From Dehalococcoidia bacterium (GTDB taxonomy: Bacteria; Chloroflexota; Dehalococcoidia; GIF9; AB-539-J10): a DNA stretch of 33,628 bases. The stretch spans positions 1 to 33,628 of the forward strand of contig JAFGFT010000081.1 in NCBI GenBank assembly GCA_016930935.1, given 5' to 3'. Shown here piece after piece: positions 16,273 through 25,198 of the stretch (position 1 is the stretch's first letter; every line of letters begins with the position of its first letter). Under the pieces are notes generated by a model. It had not been told where the DNA came from, ran no database searches, and saw only the letters and a list, made by a program, of their open reading frames with translations. Position numbers and translations under genes: made by a program.

Positions 16273-16364
16273 CATTCACGTTCCAGCAGGCCGCCACCAC
16301 TGGAAGACCACTGGCTGCTGCAGGTCAAGACAACTGCCACGGGTACTCTGCGTGCGATGACGAC

Positions 16365-17690
16365 TCACTTGCCGGCCAGCTTGTTCCACATCTCCTGGCG
16401 ACTCGCCTCCGGCGCAATCCGACTGACCCTGTCCACCACGTAGCCACCCGTCGCCATTGCCCGCATCCCGTCGCCGAGGTTCGATGTCAGGCACACGTGG
16501 GGACCCACATATGAGCCACCACCGACCAACACTCCCGGCATCAGGCTCGCGTTGATGCCGACGCGGCATGCCCTCCCCATGATAACGCCAAGTTTAGACA
16601 ACCCTGTGCGCGCGGTCTGTCCCTCCCAATCGACTGACACAGGCCATTCATCGAGCCTCAGATTCGCAACGACCGAACCACTCGCAACCGCGCATCCGTC
16701 CTCCACTACCGAATCACCGATGTAGTTCGAGTGAAACCAGCAATCTTTCCCTATGTATGAACGCTTCACCTCGGTGGAGAAGCCTATGACAGAACCCGCC
16801 CCTATGTGAGAACCCCCACGGATGAGTACGTTGTTGCCGATGACAACGTTCTCCCCGATGTACGCAGGGCCTCGTATGACCGCGTTTTCCATCACCCTCG
16901 CATTCCGGGCAATGACTACCGTGCCGTCGATGTATGCGCTCTTCGCCACACGCACCGTATCAGAGACGGAGCGGTGCACACCCCAGATGAACTGCTCCAT
17001 AACGGGGAGAACATCCCACGGATGCTTCATCGCCACCCAGAAACCCACGTACGGCACTGCAACCACGCGGCGGCCCTCGTCAATGAGCAGGTTCAATGCC
17101 TTCTGATACCGGCCATTTTCCTCCCGCGGAACACGCGAAAGTGCATCGAGCAACCGAGTTCCGTTCCGATGAAAGTGCACCACCACATTCACCAGGTCAC
17201 TTGGTTCCGAGCCTTCATCCGGCTTCTCCTCGATATGAGACACATTCATCTTCTTGTCGGCCACCAGGTATCCACCTCGGAAGTAGTCCCTGGTCCTGCA
17301 CGCCAGGATGCATACGTCGCTTTCCGTACGAGCCGCCGCCTCAACAACCTTCAGATAGGCTGAAGGCTCAACGACATCGCTCGAACTCACCACCAGCACC
17401 GGACCGTCCAGATAGTCCCGGGCCGATTCGAGCGCATCTGCCATGACCGTGGCGCATGCGGCTTGCTCAACCACACGGCACGTCACACCGTCTATCGGAG
17501 ATACGATTCCGCGGAGACGCTCCGCATTCGATGCATTGGCAACGAGTACGACTTCATCGACGCCGCTCGCCGTCAACATGTCAATCATGTGCACCAGCAG
17601 TGGCTTCCCCAACAGGTCGAGCAGGAACTTGTCCTCAGCCAGTGGCCACATGCGCGTTGAATGTCCTCCGCAAAGCAACAGAGCCTTCAA
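16365..17690 (-). CDS. Sugar-1-phosphate nucleotidyltransferase fused to left-handed beta-helix domain (paralogue 2)
   Basis: Paralogue of the protein at 12234-13556, with the same two-domain plan and length (441 aa). The N-terminal signature is intact: LCGGHSTRMWPLAEDKFLLD, with the TR pair and downstream Lys expected of NDP-sugar pyrophosphorylases. DGPVLVVSSSDVVE and the hexapeptide helix (VIRGPAYIGENVVIGNNVLI) follow. I start it at TTG 17690 because GAGGAGG lies 7 bases upstream and the product then begins MKALLLCGG like its paralogue; the reading frame stays open further upstream but without family sequence. It follows dxs by 77 bases and converges on the DUF1616 gene. A bulged hairpin (16284-16320) in the 92-base gap lacks a T tract. 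Substrate unknown. Confidence 0.87.
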   Translation of the reverse strand: MKALLLCGGHSTRMWPLAEDKFLLDLLGKPLLVHMIDMLTASGVDEVVLVANASNAERLRGIVSPIDGVTCRVVEQAACATVMADALESARDYLDGPVLVVSSSDVVEPSAYLKVVEAAARTESDVCILACRTRDYFRGGYLVADKKMNVSHIEEKPDEGSEPSDLVNVVVHFHRNGTRLLDALSRVPREENGRYQKALNLLIDEGRRVVAVPYVGFWVAMKHPWDVLPVMEQFIWGVHRSVSDTVRVAKSAYIDGTVVIARNARVMENAVIRGPAYIGENVVIGNNVLIRGGSHIGAGSVIGFSTEVKRSYIGKDCWFHSNYIGDSVVEDGCAVASGSVVANLRLDEWPVSVDWEGQTARTGLSKLGVIMGRACRVGINASLMPGVLVGGGSYVGPHVCLTSNLGDGMRAMATGGYVVDRVSRIAPEASRQEMWNKLAGK

Positions 17691-17731
17691 TTCATACCTC
17701 CTCGTGCTACCCGTTCCCAGGTAGTGGACCC

Positions 17732-17759
17732 GCGATACCGGTCCCAACAGTAGTGTCAA
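17732..17759 (-). promoter_or_regulatory. Possible internal promoter before the second nucleotidyltransferase gene
   Basis: A perfect -35 hexamer TTGACA (17759-17754) lies 16 bases from TATCGC (17737-17732), a poor -10. It falls in the 77-base gap after dxs and could let the nucleotidyltransferase be expressed independently of the long upstream operon. The weak -10 keeps confidence low. Confidence 0.28.
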
Positions 17760-17767
17760 TCACATGT

Positions 17768-19633
17768 TCACCCTGCGTCTCCGGCGTAGATGCCAGCCAG
17801 GACGTCACGGCATTCTGCCGCAATGCCGGCGGCATCAAGTCGGTGCAGCGCGAGCAGATGCCTCCTGTCGCCATGCACCAGGAACTCGTCAGGCAGAGCC
17901 AGGTGCTGCACATGAATCGCATGGAGACCTTCATCATTCAGCACGGCGAGAACTGCAGACCCGAACCCTCCCGTGCGCACATGCTCTTCCACAGTCAGCA
18001 CAATGCCCACCTTGCGTGCTTCGGCGCAGATAACATCTCTGTCAGGTGGACTGGCAGACTTCGCATCAATCACCGCCGCATCGATACCTTCGAACGACAG
18101 CCGCTCGGCTGCTTCAAGCGATGGCATCACCATCGAGCCTATCGCAACAATCAACAGGTCGCTCCCCTCACGGAGCACCTCTGCTCCATCTGCGGACTCA
18201 TTGCATACGCCTGCTCCCTCAATGACGACAGGCAGCAACGCACGGGGATACCTGATGGCCACGGGACCGGATCTGTCCAGGGCAATCCGCATCATTATGT
18301 CCAACTGTTGACCATCTCTCGGCGCCAGCACTTTCATGTTGGGCATGGGGCCAAGATACGCGAGGTCGAACACTCCCTGGTGGGTCTTTCCATCTTCTCC
18401 AACAACGCCGCTCCGGTCGACTGCGAATACGACGGGCAACGACGGCAGACATACGTCATGGACTATCTGATCGAAGGCCCGCTGAAGAAACGTTGAGTAT
18501 ATCGCGACCACGGGCTTCAGCCCGCCGGCAGCCATTCCAGCCGCGAGCGTCACGGCATGCTGTTCCGCAATGCCGACGTCCAACACCCTGCCGGGGAATT
18601 CCGCAGCTACGCCGCTGAGACCTGTTCCCTGCAGCATGGCAGCCGTAATCACAACGATTCGCGAATCCTGCGACAGCAATCTGCGGATACTATCCGCGAA
18701 TGCATCACTGAATGTCTCTCCGGGGCCTTCATCACGTCTCTTCGGTGACAGGCCATGATAGGCAACCGGGTCTCGCTCAGCCGGACCGTAACCTTTTCCC
18801 TTCCGCGTGATGGCGTGCACCACCACGGGGTGCCGCAACGTGCGCGCCCGCCTCAACACGCGTTCTACTGACGCGATGTCGTGTCCGTCAACGGGGCCAA
18901 GATACGTCACTCCAAGTTCTTCAAACAGCATCACGGGCGTCACCATGCTCTTGAAGCCGGACTTGAGCCTGGCAAGCACCCAGCGAAGGCGCTTCCCCAA
19001 TGGGAGACTCGACAACGCCCCATCCGCGTCTCTCTTCATCCGGGAATATGCCGACCCCGTGCGGAACATGTGCAGTCTTCGGGCCAGTGACCCCGCCGTA
19101 GGAGAAATGGACATGCCATTGTCGTTCAACAGGATTATGAGGCGCGTCCCCTGGTGACCTGCGTGATTGAGCGCCTCGTATGCCATCCCCGTGGTAAGAG
19201 AACCATCTCCTATCACTGTCACTACGTCGTTGCTTCCGCCCAGGCGGTCCCGCGCCATCGCCATACCGAGCGCCGCAGATATGCCAGTGCCTGCGTGTCC
19301 CGCAATGAATGCATCATGAATACTCTCTTCAGGATCAGGGAAGCCAGACAGCCCGCCATACTGCCTGAGAGAACCGAACCGGCTGGCTCTGCCGGTGAGA
19401 AGCTTGTGAACGTAACTCTGATGTCCAACGTCCCAGACGATACGGTCTACGGAAGAATCGAACACGCGGTGCAGCGCCACGGTCAGTTCCACCACTCCAA
19501 GATTGGAGGACAGGTGTCCTCCGGTTTCGGTCACACTATCAACAAGGACACGCCGGATGTCACTGCACAGTTCCCCCAACTCCTGCGCATCCAGTCCCTG
19601 AATATCCCCAGGTCCGGTTACTCGTTCAAGCAC
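17768..19633 (-). CDS. dxs: 1-Deoxy-D-xylulose-5-phosphate synthase
   Basis: Thiamine-diphosphate enzyme that condenses pyruvate and glyceraldehyde 3-phosphate, the first step of the MEP isoprenoid pathway. Full length at 621 aa. The N-terminal TETGGHLSSNLGVVELTVAL carries the catalytic His (H40). WDVGHQSYVHKLLTGR and the ThDP/Mg motif GDGSLTTGMAYEALNHAG (142-159) follow with LNDNGMSISP. The pyrimidine domain contains DVGIAEQHAVTLAAGMA with the catalytic Glu. The C-terminal transketolase-like domain has VGIVLTVEEHVRTGGFG. The start is GTG, overlapping the DUF58 stop by 8 bases with GAGGG upstream, so translation is coupled to that gene. Its placement downstream of a geranylgeranyl-reductase-type gene in one run suggests a shared link to isoprenoid lipids. 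Confidence 0.97.
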   Translation of the reverse strand: MLERVTGPGDIQGLDAQELGELCSDIRRVLVDSVTETGGHLSSNLGVVELTVALHRVFDSSVDRIVWDVGHQSYVHKLLTGRASRFGSLRQYGGLSGFPDPEESIHDAFIAGHAGTGISAALGMAMARDRLGGSNDVVTVIGDGSLTTGMAYEALNHAGHQGTRLIILLNDNGMSISPTAGSLARRLHMFRTGSAYSRMKRDADGALSSLPLGKRLRWVLARLKSGFKSMVTPVMLFEELGVTYLGPVDGHDIASVERVLRRARTLRHPVVVHAITRKGKGYGPAERDPVAYHGLSPKRRDEGPGETFSDAFADSIRRLLSQDSRIVVITAAMLQGTGLSGVAAEFPGRVLDVGIAEQHAVTLAAGMAAGGLKPVVAIYSTFLQRAFDQIVHDVCLPSLPVVFAVDRSGVVGEDGKTHQGVFDLAYLGPMPNMKVLAPRDGQQLDIMMRIALDRSGPVAIRYPRALLPVVIEGAGVCNESADGAEVLREGSDLLIVAIGSMVMPSLEAAERLSFEGIDAAVIDAKSASPPDRDVICAEARKVGIVLTVEEHVRTGGFGSAVLAVLNDEGLHAIHVQHLALPDEFLVHGDRRHLLALHRLDAAGIAAECRDVLAGIYAGDAG

Positions 19634-21194
19634 GATTAGCCCTCACGATATCGCTCTTCCCCACATCTACAATCAACGTGCGTATGCCTTTCATCTCCAG
19701 AGAACGAAGCTCGGTAAGAAGACTGCCCGCATCCCACTGCATGGCAGTAAAAGCCACACACCACGATGGATAGAAACGGTTGACGGCGTTGTGTATCAAT
19801 CTCCCCACAGGGTCCACACGCACTCCCTCACGCATCACCCTCGCCTCCAGACCAAGCAATCCCAGCAGACGCAAAGCCGTCTCACTCCCCATCCTGCGCA
19901 GGCTGTTGATCCGCGCTTCAATCGCTTGCAGGCTCATCGGTTGCAGCATCCGGCTCCATTCTATACCCGTCTGTACCTCGGCCGTCGCATTCAGCGCACG
20001 CCGTACCAGCGCGCGTCCTTCCAGCGCCTGTCCGATTCTCTCTTCCTGACCATCACCATAGAGTCCGATGGCCGCGCTCTGCGATAGACCCACGACCGCC
20101 AGAACACCGGACAGAAACTTGTAGACAAGCCGGTCAGCCTCATCAGCATTCGCTACACCTAGATTCACCAATATCAATCCTGTCGCCCCCGGATTTTCTC
20201 CGAAGGTCTTCACAACCAGGGACTGCAACTTGGCCGTGTGTTTCCAGTCGACGGTGCGAATCGAATCACCCGGCACATACGCGCGTGATGCAACATATTC
20301 CCCACCACCACTCAGGCCGGCAACTTCGGCGATGTCACCTGCCAGATAGTTGCCTCCACCTTCTCCCATCTCCCCCTTCTCAAGAAAGCGCATGGCAGCT
20401 GACTGGGCAACCTGTGCCCTGGGAATGACATGAAGGTGAAGAATGCGAAGGCTCTGACCAACGTAAATGAGTCCAAGCTCGTCGGACACACATGCATATA
20501 CCATGATGTCCGTGGGACCCCCAAGTAGAGGCGTCAATGACACCACCACTTCCACACTATCACCATTGATTCGCACCGGTGACAGGGATTCCACCACGGC
20601 ACCACCGGACACGCGGATAGACACATTGCAGCAGGACCGGCACACCCGTCGAATCACTACTTCGCGACGCACTGTGGTGCCTGCCCCCACGCGAGACTCC
20701 AGTACTTCCGCAACGAGCGGTTGCCTGCCAAGCCGCCGAAACTGCACATACCACGTTCCCAGCAACACAATGGCCACCATTGCGCACGATGCCGCCAGGA
20801 TGATGGCCTGCACCACAATCGCGATGAACAAACCGCACGCGAGTACGGTCACCATCGACACTGCTATCAGAGACGGACGCGGCTTCGAAGTCGCACTTGA
20901 AGGCATGAGAGGCATCGCGATGGACTGAAGGCCAAAGGAGACCGCCGGTAGCGCGGGTAACGCAAGCACAACGCCCCACAGGTTCAACACACCAAACGTC
21001 AACAACGGAATCGCAAGCACCGAGAAGAGTGCTGCCCCCAGGAACACTCCCCATCTGCCAGTCCACAGACTCGTCAGGTACACAACCACCACAGCACCCG
21101 CCATGACTCCCGAAAACACATCAGCCAGAAGGGCAGCCCCGGACAAAATCACAACCGGGCACGCCAGCAGAACCGGACTCACTTTGCGATACAT
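19626..21194 (-). CDS. DUF58 domain membrane protein
   Basis: DUF58/YeaD-type protein, usually paired with MoxR ATPases. The N-terminal third (about 8-150) contains four to five hydrophobic helices. A beta-rich linker follows (about 160-260), including the cysteines of VCRSCCN (184-190). The DUF58 core motif SRAYVPGDSIRTVDWKHTAK is at about 303-322 with VVKTFGENPGATGLILVNLG behind it, the start of a vWA-like fold. At 522 aa it is longer than the ~300-440 aa typical for the family because of the extra membrane region. The ATG at 21194 lacks a clear ribosome site. It lies 95 bases after moxR and overlaps dxs. Molecular function is unknown; MoxR/DUF58 pairs are associated with metal or cofactor insertion and envelope-protein maturation. 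Confidence 0.88.
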   Translation of the reverse strand: MYRKVSPVLLACPVVILSGAALLADVFSGVMAGAVVVVYLTSLWTGRWGVFLGAALFSVLAIPLLTFGVLNLWGVVLALPALPAVSFGLQSIAMPLMPSSATSKPRPSLIAVSMVTVLACGLFIAIVVQAIILAASCAMVAIVLLGTWYVQFRRLGRQPLVAEVLESRVGAGTTVRREVVIRRVCRSCCNVSIRVSGGAVVESLSPVRINGDSVEVVVSLTPLLGGPTDIMVYACVSDELGLIYVGQSLRILHLHVIPRAQVAQSAAMRFLEKGEMGEGGGNYLAGDIAEVAGLSGGGEYVASRAYVPGDSIRTVDWKHTAKLQSLVVKTFGENPGATGLILVNLGVANADEADRLVYKFLSGVLAVVGLSQSAAIGLYGDGQEERIGQALEGRALVRRALNATAEVQTGIEWSRMLQPMSLQAIEARINSLRRMGSETALRLLGLLGLEARVMREGVRVDPVGRLIHNAVNRFYPSWCVAFTAMQWDAGSLLTELRSLEMKGIRTLIVDVGKSDIVRANRA

Positions 21195-21252
21195 TGCGAA
21201 ACAGGGAACACAGATATCCCTTCAGCAGAGGAGACTCGTCTGGTCGGTTGTG

Positions 21253-21272
21253 CACCTCGCACAATTGAGGTG
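21253..21272. repeat. Perfect 6-bp inverted repeat between moxR and the DUF58 gene
   Basis: CACCTC and GAGGTG flank the 8-base GCACAATT in the 95-base gap between the two genes. Together with a small CTGCC/GGCAG hairpin just upstream on the transcript, it could form structured RNA between the two cistrons. No T tract follows, so it is not called a terminator. Confidence 0.25.
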
Positions 21273-21289
21273 GCAGATTCCTGCCGATG

Positions 21290-22228
21290 TCAGGCAGTCT
21301 CTCTGGGGACGGCAACCTCTTCAAGCGCTGCGCTGATAAGGTCATCCCTTTTCACTCCCATCTCCTCCGCCTCACCCGTCAGCACCAGTCTGTGATACAC
21401 AACATTCGGCAGCATATGCTTGACATGGTCCGGCAGCACATAGTCCATCCCCTCCAGACACGCCAGGGCTCTGCTGGACTTGAACAGACCGATCCCGACT
21501 CGAGAACTCAGGGGTTCACGGACACTTTCCTGTGCGCGAAGCCAGTCAATCAGCGACTTCATGTACCACACAACAGGCTCAGCCACATGCACCTGAGTGA
21601 CTTTGAGCCGTAGTCTCAGTACGTCCTCCGGACCTATAACCGCGCCAATCAGGGAACGTTCTATGCCGTCGATTCCCCCGATAATTCTGCGCTCATCGTC
21701 AACAGACGGAAGTCCACTCCATGAATACAACATGAAGCGGTCACTCTGCACGTAACTCAACGGGTAGGTTCCCGGCCCGCCATAAGGAAGCTGGCTGGCG
21801 ATAACCATGAATGGCTCCGGCAACTGATACGTTTCGCCTTCGACGGTAACCTGACGCTCCTGCATCGCCTCCAGAAGAGCCGATTGGGTTCGGACCGTGG
21901 TCCGATTCAATTCATCGGCAAGAACCACATTCGCAAATAGCGGACCCTCTATGAAGCGCTTCTCACCGTCAGTCCGGTAGAGATTGAAGCCAGTTACGTC
22001 GCTCGGCAACATGTCTGGAGTGAATTGGATTCGCTTGAACGTCCCACCGATAACCGTCGAGAACACGCGGGCTGTGGTGGTCTTCCCTGTGCCGGCCAGC
22101 CCCTCAATCAGTACATGGCCACCGCAGAGCATCCCAATCATCAGCAGCCGCTTCAACTCCTGCTTTCCAACCACAACCTTGTCGGTCTCTGCAAGTATGC
22201 GGCGGCTCAACTCAACAAGTTCAATCAT
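21290..22228 (-). CDS. MoxR family AAA+ ATPase
   Basis: AAA+ ATPase of the MoxR branch, chaperone-like proteins that work with vWA or DUF58 partners. Walker A is GLAGTGKT (43-50) and Walker B is VVLADELNR (101-109). The MoxR-typical stretches RIQFTPDMLPSDVTGFNLY, ALLEAMQERQVTVEGETYQL and FMVIASQLPYGGPGTYPL are present. The last recalls the canonical NP-x-EYEGTYPLPEAQLDRF, here ending SYVQSDRFML. The start is the ATG at 22228 (312 aa), overlapping the preceding DUF4350-like gene by 8 bases; a GTG/ATG-led extension to 22270 would add 14 residues lacking family similarity. It lies upstream of its expected partner DUF58. Confidence 0.94.
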   Translation of the reverse strand: MIELVELSRRILAETDKVVVGKQELKRLLMIGMLCGGHVLIEGLAGTGKTTTARVFSTVIGGTFKRIQFTPDMLPSDVTGFNLYRTDGEKRFIEGPLFANVVLADELNRTTVRTQSALLEAMQERQVTVEGETYQLPEPFMVIASQLPYGGPGTYPLSYVQSDRFMLYSWSGLPSVDDERRIIGGIDGIERSLIGAVIGPEDVLRLRLKVTQVHVAEPVVWYMKSLIDWLRAQESVREPLSSRVGIGLFKSSRALACLEGMDYVLPDHVKHMLPNVVYHRLVLTGEAEEMGVKRDDLISAALEEVAVPRETA

Positions 22229-23108
22229 TATCTTGCCGTTGGCGATTATAGCATGCGTAGCTGAACGCAAGAGAGCACAGAACCAACAGAAGTATCATGG
22301 CGCCGAAACCACTCCGCACAACTGCGCTCACGCGATTCAGAGTAGCCTTACCAGAGTCAACTTCATCATCAGGTAGATACACCTGGTCAAACATGACGTC
22401 GCCCCGAACGAATTCCTCGATTATTCTTACGTTTGAGCCTGCGACCACAACGCCGTTCAGCAGGACGCTCGAATCTGAGATTACCACCACCTCTCCACGT
22501 CCTCGCGGAGAGACAACTCCTATAGCAAACGGTCCATCCGGTTCATCTTCTCCGCGCTGGCCGTCACCATCCACATCCCCGTAGCTGAAATGTGATGACC
22601 GTGCCCACACATCGGTGCTCTCTGCACATTCCAGCCACGTGCCGCAGTCAAGGACCAGTTCACCCAACACTCCTTCATCTCCCACTCCAAGGCACTCAAC
22701 ACGTGGCATTACCGCGTCTTTGTAGCAATGCAGGGAGTCTTTCATCAGAGTGCCCGCAAATCTCACGCGTTCCCCGAGGCCCGTAAGGACTTCGTTGCCA
22801 TAGCCAAAATCATCCAGCAGCAGCAGCGTGCCACCTGCCTCCACAAATTCGCCTATGGCCCGCACATCAGCAGTCCCTACAGGCATGCGTGGAATGACCA
22901 CCAGAGTGGCCGGCATTTCGACTTCATTCAGTTCATCATATGAATACAGGGGCGTCCCATCCAGCTCTGCACAAGCCACACTCAGGCCATTCCACCCCGC
23001 GTTCAGTACACTTCCATCGCGACCTATCGGATGTGCCCAGACCAGCACCACGACTGAAAGAAGGCCGACAAGAGCCAGGACAGAGATGGCAGGAAGATGG
23101 CGCCTCAT
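22221..23108 (-). CDS. DUF4350-like membrane protein
   Basis: A 295 aa protein with one N-terminal hydrophobic segment (about 7-25) and one near the C-terminus (about 266-287), so the central part should face outside. The centre has the glutamine-amidotransferase-like pattern of DUF4350 proteins: PATLVVIPRMPVGTADVRAIGEFVEAGGTLLLLDDFGYGN is the typical strand-helix-strand region (residues 66-105, with FVEAGGTLLLLDD the key motif). GRGEVVVISDSSVLLNG (204-219) is the second conserved strand. Residues 178-189 read DVDGDGQRGEDE, an EF-hand-like calcium loop that is not usual for the family. The start overlaps the DUF4129 gene by ATGA. DUF4350 proteins typically occur with MoxR, DUF58 and DUF4129, as here. 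Function unknown. Confidence 0.8.
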   Translation of the reverse strand: MRRHLPAISVLALVGLLSVVVLVWAHPIGRDGSVLNAGWNGLSVACAELDGTPLYSYDELNEVEMPATLVVIPRMPVGTADVRAIGEFVEAGGTLLLLDDFGYGNEVLTGLGERVRFAGTLMKDSLHCYKDAVMPRVECLGVGDEGVLGELVLDCGTWLECAESTDVWARSSHFSYGDVDGDGQRGEDEPDGPFAIGVVSPRGRGEVVVISDSSVLLNGVVVAGSNVRIIEEFVRGDVMFDQVYLPDDEVDSGKATLNRVSAVVRSGFGAMILLLVLCSLAFSYACYNRQRQDND

Positions 23109-25147
23109 TGCGCGTCCTCGCTTCCATCCCTCTCACCATCGGAGTTTGACTGTGCGCTTCTCAACATCGCGAGCAATCTGCGGCCCAATCTCGCGCTCTG
23201 TCTGTCTGGCTCACGTGGCCCGTACATTGCCTCTTCCGCCAGCATCGTCAGCTTTCCGAAGATTCTAGGCTCAAAGCCCAGGCGCTGCTGAACACTCACG
23301 AGATACTCCCTGAGCGTCATCTCTCTCCGCAGCATCACGCCCAGGGTCTTCTGAAGCACAACAACGGCCTGGTAGTAGAGTCTCGCGAGCAACTGTCGAG
23401 ACCCGCCGACATCGTCGAAGGAAATACCATCGACAGCAGCAACCGCAACGTCGTACGGAATCGATTGCAGAACCGGCAGTGGCAAGGGTTCCGGCTCCAG
23501 GACCGCGTGCCGCAGTCTACGGCGATTAAGAACGCCGAGCCCAAGCACTACACCGAGGGAAACCAGGAGTACATTCGGGATGAGCAGATTCACTAGCATC
23601 AACTGTGCGGTCGCCTCAGTCGGACGATGCCACGGCTCATCAGCAGACGCTCTCACAATCAGTTGCCTCATCCCCATATCCCACACACGGCATTCCACCG
23701 GTACCTGTACCTCAGCATGGATTTCGTCCTGCGTCCAGAGAGCCTGACGCTCTCCTGCCGCCGCCGACATGTGCATCACACTCAGGGGGAGACTCGAATA
23801 CACGTCAACGGAGACTGTCTCCAACCCCACGAATGTACCTGTCACCGCCTGGCGCAACAGCGAGGAGGACAGAGAAGGCACGAACGCGAATCGACTCATC
23901 GACAGTTCCACCGTGGGCTCAACTGTGGTCACTTCTGTATCCACAGTGAAGTCACACGGCGCACATCTTGCAGAGTCATCTGCAGGAACAAACGCCTTCA
24001 CCTGGACTTCTCCTTCAACAGCGTTCTCCGCCACCCTGAAATCGATACTGAAGTCGCCTTCCGGTCCCACCTGTCTTGTTCCCACAGCATCATCGCCCAC
24101 AAGTATCATGACTTCCCGGCCCTCTGTCGGACCACTGGAGTCGATAGTGCCCACGACCGTTGCACCAAGACCGGGATGCATCTGCGATGGCACGGCCAGA
24201 GCGACCGTGGACGTGTGGAATCGCACCGTCATGACGTAGTCATCACTCGTGACGGCCCTGTAGCGGCCAAGGTCGTCTCCCTCCGGTTGATAGGAGGCTC
24301 GGACAATGTGCCGGGGAACGTATTCAAACGGTAGAGTCACGGACCTGGCAAAGGCCCCATCGCCGTCTGTCTGCGCCACGCCGACTCCAACACCGTCGAT
24401 AAGTAGAGTAATCTCTTTGTTGGTGATCGGCTTTCCGTCAACGGACAGCACTCCGGACACCGCAGTGATATCCCCGACCCAGACTGCATCATCACGTACA
24501 TGAAGAGTCAGGTCAGGCTGCAGTAAGTCATTCTTCACGGTTGCCTCGAGAAATGCAGCGTCAAGACGACTCTCATACTCGGAGGCGAGGAGGGTCACCC
24601 TCTCCATCGTGCGGGAAATCATCAATCTCGACTGTTCGAGTTGACTAGATGAACCACCCTGTCCTGACCTTCGCAGAAGGACGAATGCCTCAGCCGTGGC
24701 CTTCTCAAGAGCAATCAATTGCTCTCTCGCACGTGTCAGCAATGACCTGGAGATACCAAGAGAGAGGCCCGCACCGGTCAAGTCGTTGTTCTCGAGAGAA
24801 CTCTCACAATCCTCAACCGCCAGTCTCAGGCTCCCAATCGTGTCCGTGAGCAGGTTGCACAATTCCACATATCTGTTGCACACATCGAAGACGCTCGCGG
24901 GAAGGTGAGCCCGGTCGATGTTCACATTCCTGAGACCATCCTGCGTGGCGGTGAAGTCTTCCGACGCAAGAGCACCCAACATCGCATCGAGGTGTTCAAA
25001 AAGCAATCCCACTTCAAATCGCTCGTGAACGCCAGAAGGGTCAACGTGAAATACCGGCCCTTCACGTTCGGGGACAGCAATACATCCACAACACAGCAAT
25101 GTGATACTCGCACACAGAGTACAGGTCACTCTCAATCGTCTGCGCAT
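23105..25147 (-). CDS. DUF4129 domain protein with tandem Ig-like/carboxypeptidase-regulatory-like domains
   Basis: Predicted secreted, membrane-anchored protein of 680 aa. The N-terminus MRRRLRVTCTLCASITLLCC is a signal peptide; the following GC could be a non-canonical lipobox. A helical region (about 45-200) is followed by beta-sandwich repeats. One covers SGVLSVDGKPITNKEITLLI and SVTLPFEYVPRHIVRASYQP. A second contains TVVGTIDSSGPTEGREVMIL and GDFSIDFRV. Both resemble Ig-like or carboxypeptidase-regulatory folds. A transmembrane helix (about 520-540) leads to the cytoplasmic C-terminal DUF4129 region (about 575-665), with LLARLYYQAVVVLQKTLGV and TLREYLVSVQQRLG. DUF4129 is often fused to a transglutaminase (TgpA type), but no transglutaminase catalytic triad is visible. 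Coupled to the DUF4350-like gene by ATGA. Function unknown; likely an envelope component. Confidence 0.78.
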   Translation of the reverse strand: MRRRLRVTCTLCASITLLCCGCIAVPEREGPVFHVDPSGVHERFEVGLLFEHLDAMLGALASEDFTATQDGLRNVNIDRAHLPASVFDVCNRYVELCNLLTDTIGSLRLAVEDCESSLENNDLTGAGLSLGISRSLLTRAREQLIALEKATAEAFVLLRRSGQGGSSSQLEQSRLMISRTMERVTLLASEYESRLDAAFLEATVKNDLLQPDLTLHVRDDAVWVGDITAVSGVLSVDGKPITNKEITLLIDGVGVGVAQTDGDGAFARSVTLPFEYVPRHIVRASYQPEGDDLGRYRAVTSDDYVMTVRFHTSTVALAVPSQMHPGLGATVVGTIDSSGPTEGREVMILVGDDAVGTRQVGPEGDFSIDFRVAENAVEGEVQVKAFVPADDSARCAPCDFTVDTEVTTVEPTVELSMSRFAFVPSLSSSLLRQAVTGTFVGLETVSVDVYSSLPLSVMHMSAAAGERQALWTQDEIHAEVQVPVECRVWDMGMRQLIVRASADEPWHRPTEATAQLMLVNLLIPNVLLVSLGVVLGLGVLNRRRLRHAVLEPEPLPLPVLQSIPYDVAVAAVDGISFDDVGGSRQLLARLYYQAVVVLQKTLGVMLRREMTLREYLVSVQQRLGFEPRIFGKLTMLAEEAMYGPREPDRQSARLGRRLLAMLRSAQSNSDGERDGSEDAQ

Positions 25148-25198
25148 GTCACAAGTCTCTTCGGTGTTCGGCCATGCCTACTCACACAGAGTGTCGCC

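Noticed and set aside
16284-16320. Bulged hairpin in the convergent gap after the DUF1616 gene, considered as a bidirectional terminator
   Set aside because: The stem (CAGCAG-CC with GGCTGCTG) contains a bulge and a 20-base loop, and no T tract follows on either strand.
17456-18496. 346-codon plus-strand open frame across dxs and the gap before it
   Set aside because: It runs antisense to the catalytic core of dxs and shows no domain or start signal; treated as a shadow frame.
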